Of a stretch of 34,404 bases of DNA, positions 27,114 through 34,094 are shown in pieces. A program made the translations under genes and the position numbers. This DNA is from Bacteroidota bacterium (lineage in GTDB: Bacteria > Bacteroidota > Bacteroidia > Bacteroidales > GCA-2748055): positions 1 through 34,404 of the forward strand of contig JAHEEC010000040.1 of NCBI GenBank assembly GCA_024640885.1, in the 5' to 3' direction. The notes under the pieces were generated by a model that saw only the letters and a list, made by a program, of their open reading frames with translations, did no database searches and was not told the origin of the DNA. Position 1 is the stretch's first letter, and the number at the start of each line of letters is the position of its first letter.

Positions 27114-28196
27114 TCAGTAGCAGGCGTCTATGATCTGATCCACCACAGGCAGCGCTTCATCCGCCTGGACCTGGTAATCTCCCTGGGTGTTCGGAATGGA
27201 AGTCATCACCACTACCAGCTGGTGATCCGGTATGATAAAGGCAAACTGCCCTCCGTGCCCCCAGGTAAAATGAATATTCCGGATGGCATCGAACCACCAG
27301 TAGTACCCGAACTTGTAATCCATGTCAGCGTCCACCTTTACACTTGTCATTTCCCTGATCCAATCAGCTGAAATAATTTGCCGGCCATTGTATCTTCCAC
27401 TGTCGGCGACGCACAAGGCAATTTTTGCCAGTTCCCTGGGAGTGGTTTCAATCCCGTATCCGCCCAGGGTGGTACCATCCTTGTATCGTACCCAGTTGTA
27501 ATTCCGAACTCCGATCTTCGAAAAGAATACTTCATCTGCCCATTCATCGGCCGGTTTCCCTACTGCCCGCTGAATAATGGAAGCTACAATTTGAGGATCG
27601 CCATCATTGTACCAGAAGTCGGTGCCAGGCAGTGTTCTCATGGGCCTGGAAAGCACAAAATCTGTGATATTGTCCGGGAGCTGCCGCAGCACTTTATCGG
27701 TCTCGCCACCCACCCCATCGTTGTCATAATCAATTCCGGAGTGCATGGTAATCAGCTGCTCTATGGTGATTCCTGATTTCTCCGGATAATCCTTTAACTC
27801 TTCCGGCAGGTATTTCGAGATCGGATCATCCACCGAGGTGATGATTCCCTGGTCCAAAGCGATTCCGGTGATTATCGCCAGGACCTGTTTGGTGCTTGAC
27901 CATATGAGATGCTGTGTGGTAATATCATTTTCATCCTTCAGATAGGATTCCGCCACAAGCTTGTTGTTGCGTAAAACCAGAAGGCTTCTAAGCGACCATA
28001 GATTCTCATCTTTGTACAGAGCCCTGTAGATGGAGGTGAGTTGTTCCGGATCGATACCTTCATCAGCCGGGGTTGAAATGACCAGTCCGTCACCAATATC
28101 CGCAGGGTGGTTGGATTCATAAGGCATATTCAGCGGGTCCTCTTTCAGGCACCCAGTCAGTATCAAGGCCGAAAGTATGGGTATCACCAGTCTCAT
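27114..28196 (-). CDS. Serine hydrolase lipoprotein, beta-lactamase/PBP4-like
   Basis: A lipoprotein signal (MRLVIPILSALILTGC) precedes a class C beta-lactamase-related domain. The SxxK motif is S100-S-T-K103 in LIWSSTKQVLAIITGIALDQG. The motif usually written YxN reads Y196-N-D here (TDFWYNDGD), so Asn is replaced by Asp at the third position. The third motif is WGHGGQFAF. Members hydrolyse D-Ala peptides, esters or small amides; the substrate is unknown. Placement: envelope. The start overlaps the upstream beta-barrel stop by 4 nt (ATGA), so translation is coupled. Confidence 0.9.
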   Translation of the reverse strand: MRLVIPILSALILTGCLKEDPLNMPYESNHPADIGDGLVISTPADEGIDPEQLTSIYRALYKDENLWSLRSLLVLRNNKLVAESYLKDENDITTQHLIWSSTKQVLAIITGIALDQGIITSVDDPISKYLPEELKDYPEKSGITIEQLITMHSGIDYDNDGVGGETDKVLRQLPDNITDFVLSRPMRTLPGTDFWYNDGDPQIVASIIQRAVGKPADEWADEVFFSKIGVRNYNWVRYKDGTTLGGYGIETTPRELAKIALCVADSGRYNGRQIISADWIREMTSVKVDADMDYKFGYYWWFDAIRNIHFTWGHGGQFAFIIPDHQLVVVMTSIPNTQGDYQVQADEALPVVDQIIDACY

Positions 28197-28966
28197 CGAT
28201 TCAATTTTTTATTTCTAAGTTCCCATTTCAAGTTTAACGAGTGCGACATATAACTGAATTTGGGTGTATCCATATATCCCATGTATTCAAATTCGTAACC
28301 GAGTGAGAATCTTTTCTCCGGGTCACTCCAGTCCAGCTTCACATCGAAATGATTATACACATTCACGGACCCCAATGTCATGTTTGAATGCGGATTCCGG
28401 ACAAAATCGGAGAAGGTGAGGGAATAAAAATACTCCTCTTTTCCCATCTCTGGCCTGGAATTCAGGCTGGCCACCGAATTTGAAAATGAGAAATGAAGCG
28501 TCCTGCCCTTCACCGGCAGTGATATCATTATTCGCGGGCCCAATTCATAGGAAGAGATCCAGAACATGTGCCCGCTCTGCAGCTCAGGATACAATTGCCA
28601 CATGTAATAACCGGAAAGGTAGGGTCCCAGGGTAATGGATAGGTCAGGGTTGTCATTGATCCTGAAGCCGTAAAGTAGTTCAAATGGTTTCAGGGCCCAG
28701 ATCATCCCCAATCCCTGGCGATAGTTCATTCCAAAACCCAGCTCAGCTTCGTAAATGAAACAGTTTCTTCCGGACGGATAGAAAAGGGCATACTCTCCGG
28801 CCAGGAACAGACCGTTGTTTACAAGTCCATAGTTGAATTCCTCCTTGATCTGGTGAAACCCCGGCTTAAAGGAAATTGCATGCTCGATTCCTTTATCACC
28901 ATACTGAGCCCTCAGTGTGATAGCGTAAAATAGAATCCCCAATATTGCGACCAGGCGCAGCTTCAT
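28193..28966 (-). CDS. Outer-membrane beta-barrel protein of unknown function
   Basis: 257 aa. The signal peptide (MKLRLVAILGILFYAITLRAQ) is followed by alternating aromatic/polar strands (LFLAGEYALFYPSGRNCFIYEAELGFGMNYRQ ... RFSLGYEFEYMGYM ... SHSLNLKWELRN), as in small barrels. A GAGGG sequence 5 nt before the ATG is a good ribosome-binding site for this genome. It is 68 nt after the S41 peptidase stop, so it may still be in the same message. It is not recognisably an acyloxyacyl hydrolase or another named barrel. Confidence 0.78.
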   Translation of the reverse strand: MKLRLVAILGILFYAITLRAQYGDKGIEHAISFKPGFHQIKEEFNYGLVNNGLFLAGEYALFYPSGRNCFIYEAELGFGMNYRQGLGMIWALKPFELLYGFRINDNPDLSITLGPYLSGYYMWQLYPELQSGHMFWISSYELGPRIMISLPVKGRTLHFSFSNSVASLNSRPEMGKEEYFYSLTFSDFVRNPHSNMTLGSVNVYNHFDVKLDWSDPEKRFSLGYEFEYMGYMDTPKFSYMSHSLNLKWELRNKKLNR

Positions 28967-29034
28967 ATTGCCCTCGTTTTTCGTGGAGTTCCCCTCCTGT
29001 CAATAAGATAACAACTCATCATAAAGATAGGTTT

Positions 29035-30045
29035 TTAAAAATAGGCGATTGCTGCTTCCAGGGTTTTATCCTGGCCGGCTTCGATCTCTTCCACGGTATT
29101 CTTCATATAGATATCGGGGGGCATACCAGTGCCTTCATAGTTAATCCCGTCAATAAATACAACCTGCTGTGGACACACCGCATAATTCCATCCATTGGCA
29201 AGTTCTTTCCCTATTTTGTTGGAGAATGCGCCGTTGGTGGTATCGCCCATCACGGTAACATTGGGAAGTGTCATCAGGATCTGCACAGCACGTTCACCTG
29301 CACTGATGGTGAGCCGGTCGGTTAATACCACGATGGGCTTATCAAAATAGTCGCCCGAAGGCTCTACATACCAATCATACCATTCATCATAATCAGATTC
29401 CCCAGTTCCATTTTTATGGCGCGAACGAAATACAAGCCGTTTTTCGTCCGTCAAGCGGCTGAATTCGGTAATGGCATAGGTAAAGTCGCCCCCGCCATTG
29501 GACCTGAGATCAAAAACCAAACCGTCGGCCCCATCAAATGAGTCAAGGATATCATTCATCTCGAGTAAATTATCGCGGAACCCTTTGAGGTAGAAATATC
29601 CTACGTTTCCGATCATTCCATAGAGGTTCATTCCCTCGTAAGTCTCCTTGAAGGTATCATTCATATATTTTGCTTTAATAAGATCCAGGTCCAGCAGTTC
29701 ACTTCCGATTTTCTGATCATAAATCAGGTTTGAAGTGAATACCTCCTGGTCCGGTACTGCAAATGAAACATGACCATCATCCAGGGTCCTGAGCAATTCC
29801 TTCATAATGCTGATGAGCTCCTCATCTGAAGTATTTTCATTGACCTGGGGCCTGAAGGTATCGTACTGGAATTGCCAGTCGACTCCCCTTACTTCGAATC
29901 CGGCATAATCGGTCTTGAAGGTAGACCAGAGATCCTCAAAGAGTGCTTCCGGGTTATTTGCGGGTTCATTTTCGAAGCTCATTTTTTCACAACTTATTGG
30001 CAGCAAAAGCAGTACTGCAGCGATGATTGTATGTATAGTTTTCAT
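29035..30045 (-). CDS. S41-family (C-terminal processing type) peptidase lipoprotein
   Basis: 336 aa. Lipobox: VLLLLPISC. The N-terminal helical part (about 30-95) ends in TLDDGHVSFAVP. The S41 catalytic core follows: VGYFYLKGFRDN, DGLVFDLRSNGGGDF, PIVVLTDRLTISAGERAVQIL with the nucleophile Ser248 in TISAGE, and VMGDTTNGAFSNKIG. There is no clear PDZ domain, so substrate recognition differs from the CtpA/Prc type. Its role is proteolysis in the periplasm or outer leaflet. Its lipobox surrounds SCEKM, the same five residues as in the GIN lipoprotein two genes upstream. The upstream barrel gene ends 4 nt before its start. Confidence 0.9.
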   Translation of the reverse strand: MKTIHTIIAAVLLLLPISCEKMSFENEPANNPEALFEDLWSTFKTDYAGFEVRGVDWQFQYDTFRPQVNENTSDEELISIMKELLRTLDDGHVSFAVPDQEVFTSNLIYDQKIGSELLDLDLIKAKYMNDTFKETYEGMNLYGMIGNVGYFYLKGFRDNLLEMNDILDSFDGADGLVFDLRSNGGGDFTYAITEFSRLTDEKRLVFRSRHKNGTGESDYDEWYDWYVEPSGDYFDKPIVVLTDRLTISAGERAVQILMTLPNVTVMGDTTNGAFSNKIGKELANGWNYAVCPQQVVFIDGINYEGTGMPPDIYMKNTVEEIEAGQDKTLEAAIAYF

Positions 30046-30049
30046 GATG

Positions 30050-30934
30050 TTATAATTTGATGGTGGTGCCGATTAGAAAAAGATGTTGGTAGGATGTAAG
30101 CTTTACTGGTTTGGAATGAAGGTTCATGGAAAACATGTAACCTGCTCCTAACTCCCAGCGATCGTTCAGTGCATAATGATAACGCAGGTCCAGATCCACA
30201 ATTTGCGAGGTTCCCCAGGATTGGATTTCAGCTGTTTTAACATGCTCAAAGAATATTTTCAGGTCTCCATGAACAGAGATCCGTTCCAGGTAGCCATCGT
30301 CCTGACCCATGTATGGAGAACGGGCTACACCTGAAAAAAGAGGAAGGTTCAGATTCGCATCAAACCGGTGTTTATTTCCTGCATTATACTTCAGGTTGAC
30401 CCAGGCATCCAGACCCATGGGAATGTAGTAACCGAAAGGACCAGCCGGACCAAAATCGTAATCTGAGATATGAAAGCGGTTCCGTATTCTTCCACCCAAA
30501 ATGAATTTCCATTGCTCATTTTCAATGAGCTCCACTCCCAGAGAATAATTCAGGTCAATCAGCGTAAAACTGTTGCCATATTTGGTATTTGTCTCTCCAT
30601 CTAATTGATATGTAAAAAGATCTCCTGTGTTGCCTCCATAGCTTCCAAATCTGATTGAAGCCCGCTGCTCCAGTTTTCCGGAGCGTTCGTAATTCAGTAT
30701 CACATTGACAGGTGACCAGGACTGGTGCACAAAGGGGGAAAAATTAAGATCCTGCTTCTTTAGATTTCCAGTTCCCCAGTATATCCCAATGGAATTTGTG
30801 GGTTTATTCAAGGAGTTGGAGCTTTCGTTCTGGGCCCTGAGACCTGAAAGGCAGGTGACAAGGGCCGCAAGTAAAATGGTTATCTTTTTAATGCGGCCCT
30901 TGGCCTGACTGAGTTCGACTTTATCCCGGTTCAT
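30050..30934 (-). CDS. Outer-membrane beta-barrel protein of unknown function
   Basis: 294 aa. A long n-region (MNRDKVELSQAKGRIKK), then a hydrophobic signal segment ITILLAALVTCLSGLRAQ. The mature part has many amphipathic strands (NSIGIYWGTGNLKKQDLNFSPFVHQSW, NVILNYERSGKLEQRASIRFGSYGG, RWELGAGYMFSMNLHS) and ends in a short hydrophobic strand (LFLIGTTIKL). This is typical of an outer-membrane barrel. I cannot assign a function. It lies 11 nt downstream of the GIN gene, so it is in that run. Confidence 0.8.
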   Translation of the reverse strand: MNRDKVELSQAKGRIKKITILLAALVTCLSGLRAQNESSNSLNKPTNSIGIYWGTGNLKKQDLNFSPFVHQSWSPVNVILNYERSGKLEQRASIRFGSYGGNTGDLFTYQLDGETNTKYGNSFTLIDLNYSLGVELIENEQWKFILGGRIRNRFHISDYDFGPAGPFGYYIPMGLDAWVNLKYNAGNKHRFDANLNLPLFSGVARSPYMGQDDGYLERISVHGDLKIFFEHVKTAEIQSWGTSQIVDLDLRYHYALNDRWELGAGYMFSMNLHSKPVKLTSYQHLFLIGTTIKL

Positions 30935-30945
30935 GATATTTTATC

Positions 30946-31554
30946 CTAATTGTTGGAATTTATAACCCTGCCCGATCCGGCAATATTTTCATGGATCACG
31001 GGAGATCCCTTATAGTAGACACTTCCGCTGCCATCAATCACCACATCAAGTTCCGTGTTTACAGTAATTTCACAGTTACCGGATCCGCTGATATCCACCT
31101 CGCACTGGGAAGCTGTAAGCGGAAATCCAAAAAATCCTCCGGTACCTATCAGGGAGATTTCCATTTGATCCACTGAGATGGGGTCCAAAACGGTCACATT
31201 GCCCGAACCAGTATTGCGTACTCCTTCGATTGTTGGAATGGTAAGGTTGTAGGTCAATTCATAGTCTCCGTAATTTCCGCGTTCCAGCTCGATGTACCAG
31301 GTCCCGTTGGATACCTCGGTTTGAATTCTATTGATGATGTTGGTATGTCCGGTCACACTTACTTCCTGTACAGGACCATAGAAGATGTTTACATTATCTA
31401 CACCTTCAGTGCTTATTTTGGAGAATTCATCCACCTGAAGGATCTGGGTGGTAATTGCTCCAATCCCTTCGATCTTTGTATCCATTTTCTCACAGCTTTG
31501 GGCCATCAGGCCTGCGAATATGCTCGCAACGATTACTAATTGTGTCTTTTTCAT
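30946..31554 (-). CDS. Head-GIN domain lipoprotein
   Basis: 202 aa. Lipobox MAQSC, then a putative auto-transporter adhesin head GIN domain (DUF2807) built of right-handed beta-helix turns: VDEFSKISTEGVDNVNIFYGPVQEVSVTGHTNIINRI, GVRNTGSGNVTVLDPISVDQMEISLIGTGGF, ECEVDISGSGNCEITVN, DVVIDGSGSVYYKG and AGSGRVIN. The repeated GSG turns are typical. The function of this family is unclear; it is often next to sigma or PspC-like genes. Here it is the first gene after copy B of the shared element, so it is probably controlled by the sigma factor at 22653. Confidence 0.88.
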   Translation of the reverse strand: MKKTQLVIVASIFAGLMAQSCEKMDTKIEGIGAITTQILQVDEFSKISTEGVDNVNIFYGPVQEVSVTGHTNIINRIQTEVSNGTWYIELERGNYGDYELTYNLTIPTIEGVRNTGSGNVTVLDPISVDQMEISLIGTGGFFGFPLTASQCEVDISGSGNCEITVNTELDVVIDGSGSVYYKGSPVIHENIAGSGRVINSNN

Positions 31555-31614
31555 GATTTCTGATTTTTAGTGTTTGAAACTTTTTTTATTCATATTTGAT
31601 TCATGCGCATTTAC

Positions 31615-31647
31615 TCCTAAAACAACAAGATTGAAAACCGGGTGAAG
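31615..31647 (-). promoter_or_regulatory. Shared 33-bp promoter-like element, copy B (GIN operon)
   Basis: Minus strand: CTTCACCCGG, 11 nt, GTTGTTT, then TAGGA. It is identical in all 33 positions to copy C. It ends 60 nt before the GIN lipoprotein ATG. Confidence 0.75.
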
Positions 31648-31675
31648 CGTTTGAAGAGAAATATTTCTTTTAATG

Positions 31676-31709
31676 AAAAATCCCCTGCAAACATTTGGTT
31701 CACAGGGGA
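31676..31709 (-). terminator. Rho-independent terminator of the paralogue/hydrolase operon
   Basis: Minus strand: TCCCCTGTGAAC, loop CAAAT, GTTTGCAGGGGA, then TTTTT. A 12-bp stem with two G-U pairs. It lies 26 nt after the stop of the second paralogue, between it and copy B. Confidence 0.85.
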
Positions 31710-31735
31710 ATTTATGCGCTCCAGCGTGATGCTTC

Positions 31736-32299
31736 TTACCTGGTATTGATGGTATGGGTGAATCCAATCTGAAGGGCAGGAGTAAATGTCGATGTGGTTT
31801 TATGAGGAATCTGCCAGTATAACTTGGGCCTTAGCCATATCAAATTTTGTGTACCGGAGCCATGTGTGAAATTGTACCCGATCCCCAGTGTCAGAGATGG
31901 CATAAAGTCCGGCGGATAAATTCCTGAGGTTTCGCTGACTACTCCACTATTATCCACTTCATATACGCCATCAGATTGAACGATGCTTTGCAGGACTCCG
32001 AATCCGACGCTCTCTTCCAGGAAAAATCCTGAATTAAAGTAGCGCCTGAATCCGAAATTTACATCTGCAAAAAGGCCAGAGTGGTTCCTGGGGTGCACAT
32101 AGAATCCAAGATCCAACCGGACAGGCAAGGAGACTTTCTCCGAGTGCATTTTCTCCATTTCAAATTCCAGGACAATGCCCGGGTAGGTGACGGTTTGTCC
32201 AAAGTATCCGGCACCCAGGTTCATATGGGTTTGTGCGTAAGCAGCTCCGGAAAAAGAGATCAGGACAAACAATGCGGGCAATAGATATATCTTTTTCAT
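31736..32299 (-). CDS. Small outer-membrane-type protein, paralogue 2
   Basis: 187 aa. Signal peptide MKKIYLLPALFVLISFSGAAYAQ, then strands resembling a small outer-membrane barrel. It is clearly related to the protein at 33346-33903: both share GYFG..V.YPG.VLEFE, the LPVRLDLGY/F stretch, FR.YF.SG.FLE.S.G.G, and a C-terminal GTQNLIWLRPK.YW....TPALQIG.THT.. end. I see no named family. It is the third gene of its run: 9 nt after the alpha/beta hydrolase stop and before the terminator. Confidence 0.82.
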   Translation of the reverse strand: MKKIYLLPALFVLISFSGAAYAQTHMNLGAGYFGQTVTYPGIVLEFEMEKMHSEKVSLPVRLDLGFYVHPRNHSGLFADVNFGFRRYFNSGFFLEESVGFGVLQSIVQSDGVYEVDNSGVVSETSGIYPPDFMPSLTLGIGYNFTHGSGTQNLIWLRPKLYWQIPHKTTSTFTPALQIGFTHTINTR

Positions 32300-32308
32300 G
32301 GTGGTTTT

Positions 32309-33346
32309 TTATTTATAGGTTTCAATAAATCTGCCGACCTCCTGGTAAAAGATCTCCGGCTGGTCATGATTGGGTGCATGCGCACATTCGGGGATCTTTA
32401 CCACCTCTTTCATGGAGGGTGCTGTACCAAGATGATCATAGACATAATCAGCAAGTTCCGCAGGGACCACGCCATCCTCTGCTCCCCAGAGCATCAAAGC
32501 CGGAATGGTAATGTTGCTGATCTCAGGTGTGTAATCCAGATAATCCCAGGGCTCCATATCCTCGGTATCCCCGAAACTGTAAACATAATAGGACATGGAG
32601 AACATGGATTTGAAGATCAGATCCGTATAAGGGATGGGATGTTCCTCCATTGACTTCTCCCAGTCATAGGCATCACCCCTAAGTGCTGAGACAAAGAAAT
32701 AGGGTTCTAAAGCAGAATAATTAGGCGGGGCAGGGTTTTCCTCGTACCAGTCGATGATAAACTGCCATAATTCGGTATCAGCATCTGGTTCAGCCATTTT
32801 TGCGGGAACCCTTTCCAGGACCCACTCCTTCATCATCTGGGCTTCCAATTCTCCGTACAGGGAGCCATCCAGGTCGATCCACCCTTTAAAGTCGGCTGCA
32901 TGGTTATCCCGGCCAAGGTATCCGGCAGAGAGTTGCCCCCCCCAGCTATGCCCCAGCATAAACAGTTTTTTACCCGGGTATTTTTGCTGGATCAACTCCA
33001 CGATCTTTTCCGTATCCTCGATAAACTGGTCCGGATTCATAGTCGATTTGTCGTAATGTCCCTGTGTCATTCCTGAAAAGCGCTGATCCCAGTACACCAG
33101 CATGTAATCCTCTTCCAGGTATTTAAAACCCGGGGTTACGGAGAATCCCATCCCTGCGTCCCCGGGACCTCCATGGCAGGTGATAAGGATCACATCCGAG
33201 TTAAAGTTGCCTTTTACCCAGACGGGCATGAGGGCACTTTTATGTTTGAGGTGAAAAAAGTCTCCTTCTGCCAAATATTCTGATTTTTGGCAGGCTCCGG
33301 CTAATAGCAATAGACCGGTAATAGCTATGATGGCATAATTTTTCAT
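32309..33346 (-). CDS. Alpha/beta-hydrolase lipoprotein, proline iminopeptidase-like
   Basis: 345 aa. Lipobox LLLLAGAC. Motifs: the HGGPGDAGMG oxyanion-hole region at about 58-66, VYWDQRFSGMTQG at about 84-96, and LFMLGHSWGGQLSAGYL, the nucleophile elbow with Ser134. The acid and base lie in LWGAEDGVVP and PECAHAPNHDQ. HGGPG, WDQR and GHSWGG together are the signature of the prolyl-iminopeptidase group, which removes N-terminal residues from short peptides; the lipoprotein signal places it in the envelope. The family also includes esterases, so peptide cleavage is inferred. Its ATG overlaps the stop of paralogue 1 by 1 nt (TAATG), so translation is coupled. Confidence 0.9.
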   Translation of the reverse strand: MKNYAIIAITGLLLLAGACQKSEYLAEGDFFHLKHKSALMPVWVKGNFNSDVILITCHGGPGDAGMGFSVTPGFKYLEEDYMLVYWDQRFSGMTQGHYDKSTMNPDQFIEDTEKIVELIQQKYPGKKLFMLGHSWGGQLSAGYLGRDNHAADFKGWIDLDGSLYGELEAQMMKEWVLERVPAKMAEPDADTELWQFIIDWYEENPAPPNYSALEPYFFVSALRGDAYDWEKSMEEHPIPYTDLIFKSMFSMSYYVYSFGDTEDMEPWDYLDYTPEISNITIPALMLWGAEDGVVPAELADYVYDHLGTAPSMKEVVKIPECAHAPNHDQPEIFYQEVGRFIETYK

Positions 33347-33903
33347 TATTTCGTGGTTTTAAAGGTGTGTGTATATCCAATCTGCAAAGCGGTGTAGGGA
33401 AGGTTCAGTCCCCTGACTCCAAAATTCCAGTAGATCTTGGGCCTGATCCAGATCAGGTTCTGTGTCTCCTGGTTCCGGGTAATGTTGTAACCCACACCCA
33501 GTGTTACTGAAGGGGTGAATCCCAGATTGGCCCCATCCCTGTACCTGACCACGCTTCCAAACTCGTCTATATAGTAGATACTCTCCAGCGTATAAAATGA
33601 GGAGGCGATTCCAATCCCCATGGACTGTTCTAAAAAGAGGCCCGATTTAAAGTATTCCCGGAATCCTTTATGGATATCCAGAAACATCAGATTATACTCC
33701 GGATCGGAAAAATAGCCCAGGTCAACCCTTAAAGGAAGAGAGAATGATTCTGAGTGGAAGGTTTCGTATTCAAATTCCAGGACAACACCCGGATGCACAG
33801 CCCTTTCACCGAAATACCCGATGCCCGCACTGATGAGGGATTGTGCATGGGTGCTCAATGAAATCCCCGCTGTGGCAATCAATAATAGAATTATTCTTTT
33901 CAT
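33346..33903 (-). CDS. Small outer-membrane-type protein, paralogue 1
   Basis: 185 aa from the ATG at 33903; a TTG at 33927 in the same frame would add MKPEKNES but lies in the shared promoter element, so it is not used. Signal peptide MKRIILLLIATAGISLSTHAQ. The mature sequence is a homologue of the protein at 31736-32299, sharing GIGYFGERAVHPGVVLEFEYE, LPLRVDLGYF, FREYFKSGLFLEQSMGIG and TPSVTLGVGYNITR...QNLIWIRPKIYW. The two copies flank the hydrolase, which suggests tandem duplication around it. It is the first gene after copy C of the shared element. Function unknown. Confidence 0.83.
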   Translation of the reverse strand: MKRIILLLIATAGISLSTHAQSLISAGIGYFGERAVHPGVVLEFEYETFHSESFSLPLRVDLGYFSDPEYNLMFLDIHKGFREYFKSGLFLEQSMGIGIASSFYTLESIYYIDEFGSVVRYRDGANLGFTPSVTLGVGYNITRNQETQNLIWIRPKIYWNFGVRGLNLPYTALQIGYTHTFKTTK

Positions 33904-33927
33904 GGATTCATTTTTTTCTGGTTTCAA

Positions 33928-33960
33928 TCCTAAAACAACAAGATTGAAAACCGGGTGAAG
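33928..33960 (-). promoter_or_regulatory. Shared 33-bp promoter-like element, copy C (paralogue/hydrolase operon)
   Basis: Minus strand: the same two blocks and 11-nt spacer as copies A and B, and base-for-base equal to copy B. It ends 24 nt before the ATG at 33903, close to the 19 nt seen for copy A at fecR. Confidence 0.75.
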
Positions 33961-34094
33961 AGATGCGTGAATTTTTTTGGATCATCTGATGGGCCCGGTC
34001 GTCAATTGGTACTGATGATCGGTTTATCCGCAGGCAAAAAATGCAGGTCCGGATGGAAAATTGTATCTTCAATGGATAAACTACACCCATCGCC

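Noticed and set aside
33980-34020. GATCATC / GATGATC inverted repeat in the divergent gap before 34095
   Set aside because: Only 7 bp with a 27-nt loop; expected by chance at this length.
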